64,000 nt of DNA from Yinghuangia seranimata (lineage in GTDB: Bacteria > Actinomycetota > Actinomycetes > Streptomycetales > Streptomycetaceae): contig NZ_JASAOI010000002.1 in NCBI RefSeq assembly GCF_029953285.1, positions 248,001-312,000 on the forward strand. The letters are read 5' to 3'. This document shows, piece after piece, positions 6,899 through 15,841 of the stretch; the stretch's first letter is position 1, and each line of letters begins with the position of its first letter. The notes below the pieces were generated by a model. The model saw only the letters and a program-made list of their open reading frames with translations, searched no databases and was not told the DNA's origin. The position numbers and the translations under genes were made by a program.

Positions 6899-9355
6899 AT
6901 GGGACACGCGGCGCGGACCGGCGAGCCGGCGCAGCTCTCGGGCCCGGTCCAGGACGGCTGGGCGGTACGGTACGACGGGTTCGACCCGGGGCGCGAGGGA
7001 CTCCGCGAAGCGCTGTGCGCTCTGGGGAACGGCTACTTCGTCACGCGCGCCGCCGCACCGGAGGCGACGACCGACGGGGTGCACTATCCCGGCACATACC
7101 TGGCCGGCGGCTACGACCGCGGCGCGGTGCGGATCGCCGGGCACAGGGTCGAGAACGAGGACCTCGTCAACGTCACGAACTGGCTGCCGCTGACGTTCCG
7201 GGCCGAGGACGGCGAGTGGTTCGCCGGATCCGCGCGGGAGATCCTCGGACACCACCTCACGCTCGACCTGCGGCACGGGGTGCTGCACCGGAGCACGCGG
7301 GTCCGGGACGCGCAGGGCCGGGTCACCGTCCTGACGCAACGCCGCTTCGTCCACATGGCGCACCCGCACCTCGCGGCGCTGGAGACCACACTGGTGCCCG
7401 AGAACTGGACGGGCACGCTGACGGTCCGGTCCGCCCTCGACGGCGGCGTCCGCAACACCGGTGTGGCGCGGTACCGGGACCTCGCGGAACGACACCTCGC
7501 GATGCGACGCGGCCACGCGGCGGGCCCGCAGACCGTCGTGCTCGAGGTGGAGACCACCGGCTCCCGCCTGCGCGTCGCCACCGCGGCCCGCACCCGGGTC
7601 ACCCAGGGCGGCCCGCCGTCGCACGTCGGGGTCGAGCGTGACCACCACCGCATCGGCCACGAGCTGGTTCTCGCGGCGGCACCCGGCCGACCCTGCGTCG
7701 TCGAGAAGGTGGTGGCCGTGCACACCGGCCGCGACCCGGCGATCGGGGACCCGGTCGAGGCGGCGGTCGAGGCCGCGAACGCGGCCGGGGACTTCGCGGC
7801 GCTGCTCGCCGCGCACGCCCGGCGCTGGGCCGAACTGTGGGCCCGCTGCCGCGTGGACCTCGGGCAGAGCCGGGAGTCCGAACTCACCTCCCGCCTCTAC
7901 ACGTTCCACATCCTGCAGACGCTCAGCGAGCACACGGCCGGGCTCGACGCGGGAGTTCCGGCGCGCGGGCTGCACGGCGAGGCGTACCGCGGGCACGTGT
8001 TCTGGGACGAGCTGTTCGTCCTCCCGTACCTCAACCTGCGGCTGCCCGACGTCAGCCGGGGCCTGCTGCGCTACCGCCACCGACGGCTCGACGCCGCACG
8101 GCGGGCCTCCCGCGCCGCGGGACACCGCGGCGCGATGTTCCCCTGGCAGAGCGGCGGCGACGGCCGCGAGGAGACGCCCACGCTGCACTTCAACCCCCGG
8201 TCGGGCAGATGGCTGCCCGACCACAGCCACCTGCAACGGCACGTCGGGTCCGCGATCGCGTACAACGCCTGGCAGTACTACCAGGCGACCGGAGACCACG
8301 CCTACCTGGCCGCGGAAGGGGCGGAGCTGATCATCGAGATCGCCCGTTTCTGGTCTGACTTCGCCCGGTTCGACCCGGTGTTGCGTCGCTACCGCATCCA
8401 GGACGTCATGGGCCCCGACGAATACCACGACGCCTATCCCTGGGCCGACCGTCCCGGCCTGGACGACAACGCCTATACGAACGTCATGGCGTCCTGGGTG
8501 CTCACCACGGCGCAACGCGCGCTCGGGCTGCTGCCGGAGCACCGCCGCGGCGAACTGGCCGAGAAACTGCGCCTGGCATCCGACGAGCCCGCGCGGTGGG
8601 AGCACGTCGCCCGCAGGCTCCGCGTGTGCTTCCACGACGGGGTCGTCAGCCAGTTCCACCGGTACGGCGAACTCGCCGAACTCGACTGGGACGGCTACCG
8701 GCGGCGCTACGGCGACATCCGCCGCCTGGACCGGATCCTGGAGGCCGAGGGCGACAGCCCGAACCGCTACCGCGTCTCCAAACAGGCCGACGTCCTCATG
8801 CTGGCCTACCTGTTCTCGCCGGCCGAACTCGGGCGCCTCTTCACCCGGATGGACTACGCCGTCGACGCGGACACCCTCGACCGCACGATGCGCTACTACC
8901 TGCGGCGCACGGCCCACGGCTCGACCCTCAGCAGCGTCGTCCACGCCTGGGTCCTGGCCCGCGCCGACCGGGCCGCCTCCGGTCGGTTCCTCCGCGAGGC
9001 CCTCGCCTCCGACCGGTACGACGTCCAAGGCGGAACCACCCCCGAGGGAATCCACCTCGGCGCCATGGCCGGGTGCCTCGACCTGCTCAGCCGCGGCTAC
9101 CCGGGGCTGGAACTCCGCGAGGACACCCTGGTCCTGGACCCCGTCCTCCCCGAGGGGCTCGGGCCGTTGGAGTTCGACATCCGGTACCGCGAGCACTGGG
9201 GAGTGCGCGTCCACGTGTCCCACCGCGGCACGTCGGTGTCGCTGCGCCCCGGCCAGTCCACGCCCGTCCGCGTCCGCATCGGCGACGTGGAGCGCACGGT
9301 CGAGGCCGGCACCACGTGGCGGGTGCCCTCCTCCACGGTGTCCTCGCGGGCTTGA
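6899..9355 (+). CDS. Glycoside hydrolase family 65 disaccharide phosphorylase (kojibiose/trehalose/maltose type)
   Basis: An 818-aa cytosolic enzyme with the full GH65 layout: an N-terminal beta-sandwich (residues 1-270), an (alpha/alpha)6 barrel (310-720) and a C-terminal beta cap. The catalytic acid is probably Glu508 in GPDEYHD. The phosphate site is represented by KQADVL and HGSTLS, which supports phosphorolysis rather than hydrolysis. ATG 6899 follows TAGGAGG. GH65 phosphorylases cleave alpha-glucosides with phosphate to give beta-glucose 1-phosphate, useful for energy-saving trehalose or glycogen use in dormancy. The M. tuberculosis DosR-regulon protein Rv2006 carries a GH65 domain. The disaccharide specificity cannot be read by eye. 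Confidence 0.88.
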   Translation: MGHAARTGEPAQLSGPVQDGWAVRYDGFDPGREGLREALCALGNGYFVTRAAAPEATTDGVHYPGTYLAGGYDRGAVRIAGHRVENEDLVNVTNWLPLTFRAEDGEWFAGSAREILGHHLTLDLRHGVLHRSTRVRDAQGRVTVLTQRRFVHMAHPHLAALETTLVPENWTGTLTVRSALDGGVRNTGVARYRDLAERHLAMRRGHAAGPQTVVLEVETTGSRLRVATAARTRVTQGGPPSHVGVERDHHRIGHELVLAAAPGRPCVVEKVVAVHTGRDPAIGDPVEAAVEAANAAGDFAALLAAHARRWAELWARCRVDLGQSRESELTSRLYTFHILQTLSEHTAGLDAGVPARGLHGEAYRGHVFWDELFVLPYLNLRLPDVSRGLLRYRHRRLDAARRASRAAGHRGAMFPWQSGGDGREETPTLHFNPRSGRWLPDHSHLQRHVGSAIAYNAWQYYQATGDHAYLAAEGAELIIEIARFWSDFARFDPVLRRYRIQDVMGPDEYHDAYPWADRPGLDDNAYTNVMASWVLTTAQRALGLLPEHRRGELAEKLRLASDEPARWEHVARRLRVCFHDGVVSQFHRYGELAELDWDGYRRRYGDIRRLDRILEAEGDSPNRYRVSKQADVLMLAYLFSPAELGRLFTRMDYAVDADTLDRTMRYYLRRTAHGSTLSSVVHAWVLARADRAASGRFLREALASDRYDVQGGTTPEGIHLGAMAGCLDLLSRGYPGLELREDTLVLDPVLPEGLGPLEFDIRYREHWGVRVHVSHRGTSVSLRPGQSTPVRVRIGDVERTVEAGTTWRVPSSTVSSRA

Positions 9356-9376
9356 CCCCCACGTCCCGGCCGCGGC

Positions 9377-10894
9377 TCAGTCGGGTTCCAGGTACGGCCG
9401 CCGGGTGAAGACGCGCTCGGCCGCCGCGGGCCGGACCGCCTCGACCGCGCATGCGACCGAGTGGTCGACGGGGGCCTCGGTGTCCAACGACACCGCGTCG
9501 GGCCACGGCGCGGAGGCGTGGGCCATGGTCCGGGCCACCGAGGTGTCCGCGTCCGACCATGCGTCCGCGCGGGAGCGCAGCCGCTTTTCGGCGACGTGCT
9601 CGGAGACGGTGCAGCGGATCTGCACGGCGTCGGCCCCGACCCGTGAGGCGAGCGCGAGCGCGTGGGCGCGCGGCTCGGCCGCGTTCCAGGTGGCGTCGAG
9701 CACCACCGACTCGCCGCGCTCCAGCAGGGAGGCCGCCCGCCGCAGGAGCGCGTCGTAGTTCGCCGCGACCCGGTCCGGCGTGTACAGCGACGCGTCGCCG
9801 TGCTGCCCCGGGCTCATGCCTGCCGCCTCCTTGCGCAGCCGGTCGGTGCCGACCACCGTCATACCCAGCCGTTCGGCGACCCCGTCGGCGATCGTCGTCT
9901 TGCCCGTGCCCGGCAGCCCGCCCACGAGGACGAGCTTCACCGCGCCGGCCCGCAGGTGCCGCAGCGTCAGGTCGCAGTAGTCCGCCGCCAGCCGCCCCGC
10001 CGCGGGATCGCCCTGTTCACGGCGCAGCAAGGCGACCTTGGCGCGGACGAACGCACGGTAGGCGACATAGTGGTGCCACAGCGTGGTGGGCGCCTGGTCG
10101 CCGGAGAACTCGACGTACCAGTGCAGGAAGCGCTCGGCCAGGTCATGCGCGCCGAGGCGTTCGAGGTCCATGGCGAGGAAGGCCGCGTCGTCCAGGCCGT
10201 CGAGGCTGCGCAGGGCCGCGTCGAACTCCAGGCAGTCGAGCACCCGGGGCCCGTCGTCGAGGCAGAAGACGTCGTCGGCCAGCAGGTCGCCGTGGCCGTC
10301 GACGATCCGTCCCCCGGCGACACGGTCCGCGAACAGCGCCTCGCGCGCGTCGAGGTAGCGGAGCGTGAGGCGCTCGATCTCGTCGATGTCGCGGCGGACG
10401 CTGCCGGCGGGCACGTCCGGGAGCCCGCGCACCTGCGCGAAACTGTCGGTCCAGCGGCCGAGCAGCGCGTCGCGGGTACCGTACCGGTCGATCTCGGGCC
10501 CGCGCGGTGCCTTGGCGTGCCACACGGCCAGCAGCCGGGCGACCTGGCGCAGCGGGGTGTCGACGGGGGCGCCCGCGGCGACGAGCGCCGACAGCCGGCG
10601 CTCGTCCGGCATGCGGCGCATCAGCACGAGGTGGTCCACCGTCCGCCCCTGCTCGTCGACGATGTCCCCGACACCGAGGTAGACATCCGGCGCGAAGCGG
10701 CGGTTCAGCTCGACCTCGGCGTGGCACGCGGCCTCCCGGGCCTCGCGCGTGCTGAAGTCGACGAACCCGAAGTCCACCGGCTTCTTCAGCTTGGCGGCGC
10801 GGTCGCCCGCGAAGTAGACGACGGCGCAGTGCGTTTCGACCGCGCCGGACCACGGGGTCGCGGCGTGCGGGCCGGAACCGGGGGGCGTGCTCAT
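9377..10894 (-). CDS. APH-like domain fused to P-loop kinase-like domain (Rv2004c-like)
   Basis: A 505-aa protein. Residues 20-310 resemble an aminoglycoside-phosphotransferase/kinase fold: CAVVYFAGDRAAKLKKPVDF (with a Lys), then VDGHGDLLADDVFCLDDG, where HGD is the Brenner-type catalytic motif, and an acidic metal-binding LEFD. Residues 325-500 are a P-loop domain with Walker A GLPGTGKTT, like gluconate/shikimate-type kinases. ATG 10894 is chosen because AGGAGG at 10908-10903 is eight bases upstream; GTG 10903 would overlap that site. M. tuberculosis Rv2004c has the same two-domain structure and belongs to the DosR regulon. The substrate is unknown. Confidence 0.8.
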   Translation of the reverse strand: MSTPPGSGPHAATPWSGAVETHCAVVYFAGDRAAKLKKPVDFGFVDFSTREAREAACHAEVELNRRFAPDVYLGVGDIVDEQGRTVDHLVLMRRMPDERRLSALVAAGAPVDTPLRQVARLLAVWHAKAPRGPEIDRYGTRDALLGRWTDSFAQVRGLPDVPAGSVRRDIDEIERLTLRYLDAREALFADRVAGGRIVDGHGDLLADDVFCLDDGPRVLDCLEFDAALRSLDGLDDAAFLAMDLERLGAHDLAERFLHWYVEFSGDQAPTTLWHHYVAYRAFVRAKVALLRREQGDPAAGRLAADYCDLTLRHLRAGAVKLVLVGGLPGTGKTTIADGVAERLGMTVVGTDRLRKEAAGMSPGQHGDASLYTPDRVAANYDALLRRAASLLERGESVVLDATWNAAEPRAHALALASRVGADAVQIRCTVSEHVAEKRLRSRADAWSDADTSVARTMAHASAPWPDAVSLDTEAPVDHSVACAVEAVRPAAAERVFTRRPYLEPD

Positions 10895-11083
10895 CGCCGG
10901 CACCTCCTCAGCCGCCGGGGCCGCGCCGCATGGCCGCGGTCGCGGCGCGCCGCTGCGCGCACCTGGTCAGGGTTCACGAGGATGATCACCGGGTTCGCCT
11001 CCGTGGCTGTTCCCCCAATGCCAGATTGCGCCTGCACAGGGCCGCGGAACAGGGTCGAAGTACCCGGTGCGTCACCGCGGCCG

Positions 11084-11677
11084 CTATCCCGCCCGGGTCC
11101 AGGTCGGTGCCGTGCGCTCCCAGTCGCGGGCCCAGGCGCGCATCCGCGAGCGCATGAACAGGTTGTTCTCCAGGGCGAAGAGCACCAGCAGCACACCCGC
11201 GCCACCGAGGCACACCAGGACGGCGGCGGTCACCGCGTTGACGACGAGGGCGCTGTGCTCGGCAGGCGGCGCCGTGGGGTCGCCTGCGGGGTCGAGCCAG
11301 ATGGTCGTCGTCTCGCCCTGGCTGCCCGGGCTCCCGACGTTCGCCGTGCCGGCGCGGAGGGTGCCGTCGGCCGCCGTCCAGGTCACGTTCGCCGCGGTGC
11401 CGTGCAGCGAAGCGCCGATGCCGTAGACGTTCTGCTGGAGCACGGCGGTCACAGGGTGGCTCCGCGTGGCCAGTGCGTGATTGTGCGCCTCCGCCGCGTT
11501 GAACTGTGCCCGACCGATCAGCACTCCGAGCGCCGGAAGGGCCAGGACGGCCAGGAGAAGCAGGACGAGGAACGACTCGTGCAGAACCCGGCCACGGCCG
11601 CGCATCGGGTTGCGGTGCCAGACGCGGAAACGGCCGCCGGGGCGGATGCCGTGGGGCTGTTCGGCCGTGGCGCTCAT
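11084..11677 (-). CDS. Rv1733c-like two-helix membrane protein, copy 1
   Basis: A 197-aa protein with a cytoplasmic N-terminal segment containing RNPMRGRGR, a transmembrane helix near residues 35-58, an extracytoplasmic domain of about 90 residues (VTWTAADGTLRAG, then TTTIWLDPAGDPT) and a second helix near 145-168. It ends in ARDWERTAPTW. This pattern is that of the actinobacterial Rv1733c family, a conserved DosR-regulon membrane antigen of unknown function. The gene is divergent from the two-component system, with a box and the regulator-type direct repeat between them. A second copy lies at 23145. Confidence 0.8.
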   Translation of the reverse strand: MSATAEQPHGIRPGGRFRVWHRNPMRGRGRVLHESFLVLLLLAVLALPALGVLIGRAQFNAAEAHNHALATRSHPVTAVLQQNVYGIGASLHGTAANVTWTAADGTLRAGTANVGSPGSQGETTTIWLDPAGDPTAPPAEHSALVVNAVTAAVLVCLGGAGVLLVLFALENNLFMRSRMRAWARDWERTAPTWTRAG

Positions 11678-11810
11678 GTCGGTTCCTCCGCTCGGACGCG
11701 CCAGGGACAGGACTGCGCACGGGGCGCCGTCCTCGGGGTCGAAGCCGTCCCCTACCGGCCAATCTCCCGGGATGTCCGCGGAAGGACAGGAGGCCTGGGA
11801 CCCCGTCGCA

Positions 11811-11826
11811 CAGGCCGAACGGCCCG
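11811..11826. promoter_or_regulatory. Island box 3, degenerate (11 of 14 arm positions)
   Basis: The core GGCCGAACGGCCC lies between the Rv1733c-like gene (133 bases away, minus strand) and the response regulator (91 bases away, plus strand). It could serve either or both. Confidence 0.5.
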
Positions 11827-11851
11827 GGGTGACCGACTCGACGGCCGCGCA

Positions 11852-11869
11852 TTCAGAGGAAACTCAGAA
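11852..11869 (+). promoter_or_regulatory. Putative response-regulator operator TTCAGAGGAAACTCAGAA
   Basis: Direct repeat TTCAGA/CTCAGA at an 11-base period, 48 bases before the response regulator start. It is 16/18 identical to the element at 1947-1964, which suggests autoregulation by the encoded OmpR-type protein. Confidence 0.45.
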
Positions 11870-11917
11870 GGTCGGCGCCACCGGAACCGGGCCGGCAGCC
11901 GACATGCTGGGAGCACC

Positions 11918-12652
11918 ATGGCGAACCACCCCGAAACACACGTCCTCCACCGCCCCGACGGCGAGCCCCCTCGGGTGCTCGTCGTCGACGACGAGCCGGA
12001 CCTGGCCGACGTCCTGTCCGCCGCACTGCGCGCCGACGGCTGGCAGGTGCGCACCGCCGGCACCGGCGCCGCCGCCCTGGCCGAGGCCCGCTCCTTCCTG
12101 CCCGACGCGGTCGTGCTCGACTGGATGCTGCCCGACCTGGACGGACTCCAGGTGCTGCGCGGCCTGCGCCACGAGCTCGGGGCGGTGTGCGTGCTGTTCC
12201 TGACCGCGCGCGACGCCGTCGAGGACCGGGTCGCCGGCATCACCGCGGGCGGCGACGACTATGTGACCAAGCCCTTCAGCCTCGAAGAGGTCCTCGCCCG
12301 ACTGCGCGGCCTGGTGCGCCGCGCCGGGATGGCCCGCGAGCCCGGCGGCGCACGTCTCGTCGTCGGGGACCTCGCCATGGACGAGGACGCCCGCGAGGTC
12401 ACCCGGGCGGGCCGGCCGATCGACCTGTCGCGCACCGAGTTCGAACTGCTGCGGTTCCTCATGCGCAACCCGCGCCGCGTGCTGTCCAAGGCCCAGATCC
12501 TCGACCGGGTGTGGTCCTACGACTTCGGCGGGCAGGCGCACGTCGTCGAGCTGTACATCAGCTACCTGCGCAAGAAGGTCGACGCCGGGCACACCCCGCT
12601 CATCCACACCGTGCGCGGCGTCGGGTACGTCCTCAAGCCGGACACGCCGTGA
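11918..12652 (+). CDS. OmpR/PhoB-family response regulator
   Basis: A 244-aa two-domain regulator. The receiver has VLVVDDEP near the start, phosphoacceptor Asp68 in VVLDWMLPD, FLTARD (Thr switch) and DDYVTKPFS (conserved Lys). The C-terminal winged helix ends with SRTEFELLRFLMRNPRRVLS, VELYISYLRKKVD and HTVRGVGYVL, all standard for the OmpR class. ATG 11918 is preceded by GGGAG. Its TGA overlaps the kinase GTG (GTGA at 12649-12652). This is not the NarL-type DevR/OsdR regulator expected for dormancy regulons. A matching direct-repeat operator lies upstream. Confidence 0.92.
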   Translation: MANHPETHVLHRPDGEPPRVLVVDDEPDLADVLSAALRADGWQVRTAGTGAAALAEARSFLPDAVVLDWMLPDLDGLQVLRGLRHELGAVCVLFLTARDAVEDRVAGITAGGDDYVTKPFSLEEVLARLRGLVRRAGMAREPGGARLVVGDLAMDEDAREVTRAGRPIDLSRTEFELLRFLMRNPRRVLSKAQILDRVWSYDFGGQAHVVELYISYLRKKVDAGHTPLIHTVRGVGYVLKPDTP

Positions 12653-14109
12653 TCCGCGCGCGCCGCCGTGTCCGGCCGCGGTTTCCCCGGACACTGCGGA
12701 TCCGGCTGACCGCGGGCCTGGTGCTGCTGCTCGCCGTCGCGTGCACGGCCGTCGGCGTCACCACCGCGCTGGCCCTCGAACGGTTCCTGGTGCACCGGCT
12801 GGACCAGCAGCTGGCCGCGACCGGAGGGCGGTTCGCGGCCAGCCTCGAGCACGAGGATCCGCCGGACGCCGACAACCAGACCGACACCCGCGGCCAGGCG
12901 GACGGCACCTTCGGCGCCCGACTGATGGCCGGCCGGGTCACCCAGTCCGCCGTCGTGCGCGGGCGCACCCACATCGACGTCCCGCTCACCGCCGCGGAGG
13001 AACGTGCGCTCGCCCGTGTGCCGCACGACGGCCGCGGCCACGACGTCCGGCTGTCCGCCCTCGGCCGCTACCGGGTCGCCGCGGTCCCGGGCGACGACGG
13101 CGACGTGCTGGTCAGCGGTCTGCCGCTGCACCCGGTCGAGGAGACCGTGCACCGCCTGGAGGCGCTCGAGACCATCGTCTTCGCGATCGCGCTCGCCGCG
13201 ACCGGAGTCGCCGGGGCCTTCTGGGTCCGGCTCTCCCTCCGCCCCCTGCGCCGGGTAGCGGCCACCGCCACCCGCGTCGCGGAACTCCCGCTGGCCAGCG
13301 GCCAGGTGGCCATGCCCGCCCCCGTTCCGGACGCCGACCCAGACACCGAGGTCGGGCAGGTCGGCGCGGCGCTCAACCGCATGATCGGACACGTCGGGGA
13401 CGCGCTCGCCCGACGGCACGCCAGCGAGGAACGGCTGCGCCGCTTCGCCGCCGACGCCAGCCACGAACTGCGCACCCCGGTCGCCACGGTCCGCGCGCAC
13501 GCCGAACTCGCCCTGCGCCACCACGAGCCGCTGCCCGGCGACGTCCGGCACGCCCTGGAGCGGATCCAGTCCGAGTCCGAGCGCATGAGCCTGCTCGTCG
13601 ACGACCTGCTCCTGCTCGCCCGGCTCGACGCGGGACGGCCCCTGGCGCGCGAACCGGTCGACCTGTGCCGGATGGCCATCGACGCGGCGTCGGATGCCCG
13701 GGCCGCCGGGCCCGGCCACCGCTGGCTGCTCGACCTCCCCGAGGAACCCGTCACCATCACCGGCGACCCGCACCGGCTGCGCCAGGTGCTCGCCAACCTG
13801 CTCACCAACGCCCGCACCCACACTCCGTCCGGGACGCGGGTCACGGTGCGCGTCCGCGAGCACGGCGACGGCGCGGAGGTACTGGTGTCCGACGACGGGC
13901 CGGGTGTCCCGGAGGACCTGCAGGAGTCCGTGTTCGAACGCTTCACCCGCGCGGGGCAAGGGCGTGCCCGCTCCGACGGCGGCACCGGCCTCGGGCTGGC
14001 CATCGTGGACGCCGTCGTCGCGTCACACCGCGGGACGGTGACGCTGACCAGCAGGCCGGGGAGGACGGACTTCCGCATCCTCCTGCCGCGCGGTACATCC
14101 GACGCGTGA
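12649..14109 (+). CDS. Membrane sensor histidine kinase
   Basis: A 486-aa partner of the upstream regulator. It has a transmembrane helix at about residues 15-38, an extracytoplasmic domain of about 130 residues, a second helix at about 173-195, a HAMP domain (RPLRRVAATATRVAELPLA), the H-box DASHELRTPVATV with His272 as likely phosphorylation site, and N (NLLTNARTHTP), G1 (DDGPGVP) and G2 (GGTGLGLAIV) boxes. The GTG start overlaps the regulator stop. The sensor domain has no recognisable ligand motif, so the signal is unknown; position in the island suggests envelope or redox stress. Confidence 0.9.
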   Translation: MIRARRRVRPRFPRTLRIRLTAGLVLLLAVACTAVGVTTALALERFLVHRLDQQLAATGGRFAASLEHEDPPDADNQTDTRGQADGTFGARLMAGRVTQSAVVRGRTHIDVPLTAAEERALARVPHDGRGHDVRLSALGRYRVAAVPGDDGDVLVSGLPLHPVEETVHRLEALETIVFAIALAATGVAGAFWVRLSLRPLRRVAATATRVAELPLASGQVAMPAPVPDADPDTEVGQVGAALNRMIGHVGDALARRHASEERLRRFAADASHELRTPVATVRAHAELALRHHEPLPGDVRHALERIQSESERMSLLVDDLLLLARLDAGRPLAREPVDLCRMAIDAASDARAAGPGHRWLLDLPEEPVTITGDPHRLRQVLANLLTNARTHTPSGTRVTVRVREHGDGAEVLVSDDGPGVPEDLQESVFERFTRAGQGRARSDGGTGLGLAIVDAVVASHRGTVTLTSRPGRTDFRILLPRGTSDA

Positions 14110-14490
14110 CGCCGCGGGTGACCGGTCTGCCCCTGGACGGGCGCCGGTCGCGCGCCGGCACGTGCGAAGGCTCCAGCCGTCCGGCGAACCAGCGCAGATC
14201 GCGCGACTCCAGGAAGCCGCGGTCGACCGCGACCGCCCGGGGGAGTCGGATTCACGCCGCGTACCAACGCCCGCGCCGTCCGCGTCCTACCGCTGCCATG
14301 CCGACGTTGAACAGCCACAGTCGCCGCCGCGCCGGCAGCAGTGCATCGGCTTCCGACGGGTGTGGTTCCTCCGCGTTCACCCGGCCGCGCCGGGTCGCTC
14401 CAGGGCCGTTCGGCCCCTGCGCGGTGCGGGCGTCGGCGAGACGCTGAGCGTGCAAGGGCCCGACACACGCCCGATTTCCAGGAGCGCATC
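14110..14490. other. Intergenic stretch, no gene seen
   Basis: 381 bases between the sensor kinase and a USP gene. All frames were considered; none gives a recognisable protein. It holds the box at 14402-14417 and a GGAG ribosome-binding site for the USP. The 5' two-thirds are unexplained. Confidence 0.5.
14402..14417. promoter_or_regulatory. Island box 4 (13 of 14 arm positions)
   Basis: AGGGCCGTTCGGCCCC, ending 73 bases before the USP start at 14491. Confidence 0.65.
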
Positions 14491-15108
14491 ATGTCCAGCC
14501 GCCGCCTTGCCGACACCACACCGACGGCCGCGCCGCTGCCGCCCGGGCGCGAGGGGCCGGCCCCTCGGTCGGCGCCCGCGACGGCGCCGTACCGCCCGAT
14601 CGTCGTCGGTGTCGACGGCTCGGCCGCCGACGACGCGCTGGTCGCCTGGGCCGCCCGCGAAGCCGCCCTGCGGTGCTGCGAGCTGGTGATCGTCCACGCC
14701 TGGCAGCCCGACCACATCGGGCGCGCGCCCTACGCCCCCGCATGCCCCATCGGGCACGAGAAGATCCGCGAGGACGAGGCCCGCGACGTGCTCGTCACCG
14801 CCGTGAACGCCGTCGCGGCGGCGGCGCCCTCGGTCACCGTGCGCACCGTCGCCGTTGCCGGACGCACGGTTCCGGCCTTACTGGACGCCGCCGATCAGGC
14901 GTCGATGCTCGTCCTCGGCCGCAACCGGCGCACCGACCCCACACAGCCGACGCTGGGGCCGGTCGCACGGTCCTGCCTGCGCCAGGCGTCGTGCCCGGTC
15001 ACCACCATCGCGCCGGGAGGTGCGCCGCCCGAGCCTGGGAGGACAACCGCACGGCGGTGGCGGCACCCGCGGGGCCTTCCGGCCAGGACGGACGGACTCG
15101 TCGGCTAA
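14491..15108 (+). CDS. Universal stress protein with N-terminal extension
   Basis: A 205-aa protein. About 35 Pro/Ala-rich residues precede the UspA fold (YRPIVVGVDGSAADDALVAW). A central ELVIVHAWQPD and a late LVLGRNRRTDPTQ are seen, but the second glycine of the ATP loop is absent and the terminal G-[ST] is degenerate (LGPVAR), so it may not bind ATP. ATG 14491 follows GGAG. The last four bases overlap, tail to tail, with the CBS gene on the other strand. It is preceded by a box at 14402. Confidence 0.83.
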   Translation: MSSRRLADTTPTAAPLPPGREGPAPRSAPATAPYRPIVVGVDGSAADDALVAWAAREAALRCCELVIVHAWQPDHIGRAPYAPACPIGHEKIREDEARDVLVTAVNAVAAAAPSVTVRTVAVAGRTVPALLDAADQASMLVLGRNRRTDPTQPTLGPVARSCLRQASCPVTTIAPGGAPPEPGRTTARRWRHPRGLPARTDGLVG

Positions 15109-15584
15109 TCCGGCAGCATCACCGGATACCCGCTGCCGTGGTAGCGGGGAACCGTGTCGGCGTCCTCGCCCGCACCGCCGAGCATCTGGGCCAGGACCCC
15201 GAGCAGGTCGTGGTCGGTCACCACGCCGAGGGGGTGCTGGTCCCGGTCCACGACGACCAGCGCGTCGACGCCGAGCACCCGCATGCGTTGCGCGGCGGTC
15301 ACGACGTCGACCTCGGGGGTGAGGAAGGACTGCGCCGGCGCCATCGTGTCGAGCACCGTCCGCTGCTTGAGCCCCAGCGGGCTCATCGCCCACACCGCGG
15401 CGAGCTCGCGGTCTACCAGCACGCCCAGCGCCTTGTCGCCGCGCACCACGACGAGGTGGCGTAGGCCGCGGCCCAGCATGAGGTCCATCGCCGTCCACAG
15501 CGTGTCCTGGTCCCCGACGGACACGACGGGGCTGTGCATCACCTGGCCGACCGAAGGCGGTGGCTGCTGAGTGTGCGCGTTCAT
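15105..15584 (-). CDS. CBS-domain pair protein (Hrp1-like), copy 1
   Basis: A 159-aa protein made of two CBS motifs: residues 14-70 (VGQVMHSPVVSVGDQDTLW, LRHLVVVRGDKALGVL) and 80-140 (TMAPAQSFLTPEVDVVTAAQ, DALVVVDRDQHPLGVVTDHD). Stand-alone CBS pairs bind adenosyl ligands; the DosR-regulon model is Hrp1 (Rv2626c). ATG 15584 follows GAGGAGG. The upstream box (15662-15677) is 77 bases away. The C-terminal tail after the second CBS motif is Gly/Asp-rich and short. Confidence 0.87.
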   Translation of the reverse strand: MNAHTQQPPPSVGQVMHSPVVSVGDQDTLWTAMDLMLGRGLRHLVVVRGDKALGVLVDRELAAVWAMSPLGLKQRTVLDTMAPAQSFLTPEVDVVTAAQRMRVLGVDALVVVDRDQHPLGVVTDHDLLGVLAQMLGGAGEDADTVPRYHGSGYPVMLPD

Positions 15585-15661
15585 GGTGGCCTCCTCGATC
15601 CGGCCCGGGCGGGGATGCGCGCCCCACGCTGTCAGGATCAACCCGCGCCCGAGCCGGGCAC

Positions 15662-15677
15662 AGGGCCGAACGGCCCG
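15662..15677. promoter_or_regulatory. Island box 5 (13 of 14 arm positions)
   Basis: AGGGCCGAACGGCCCG, 77 bases upstream of the minus-strand CBS gene and 50 bases from box 6, within a divergent promoter region. Confidence 0.65.
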
Positions 15678-15727
15678 CGGAACCGGGCACGGCGGGCGGA
15701 GCCGGTCCGCCCGGCCCGGCACACCGG

Positions 15728-15743
15728 CGGTCCGTTCGGCCCT
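15728..15743. promoter_or_regulatory. Island box 6 (12 of 14 arm positions)
   Basis: The right arm CGGCCCT is perfect and the left arm is CGGTCCG. It ends 98 bases before the second Acg-like gene. The divergent region thus has one box per direction. Confidence 0.6.
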
Positions 15744-15841
15744 ACCCCGCGCCGCGTGCCCGGGGCACAGTCGGATCAAGGCGGTCAGCGGCATGCCGCA
15801 GGACCGCGACGCGTGGCAGACCCGACCGGAGGTGTCGCGCC

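Noticed and set aside
5576-9223. Open frame of about 1,200 codons on the minus strand opposite the nitroreductase and GH65 genes
   Set aside because: A GC-rich shadow: composition is Arg/Gly/Val-biased with no domain, while the plus-strand genes carry full motifs and ribosome-binding sites.
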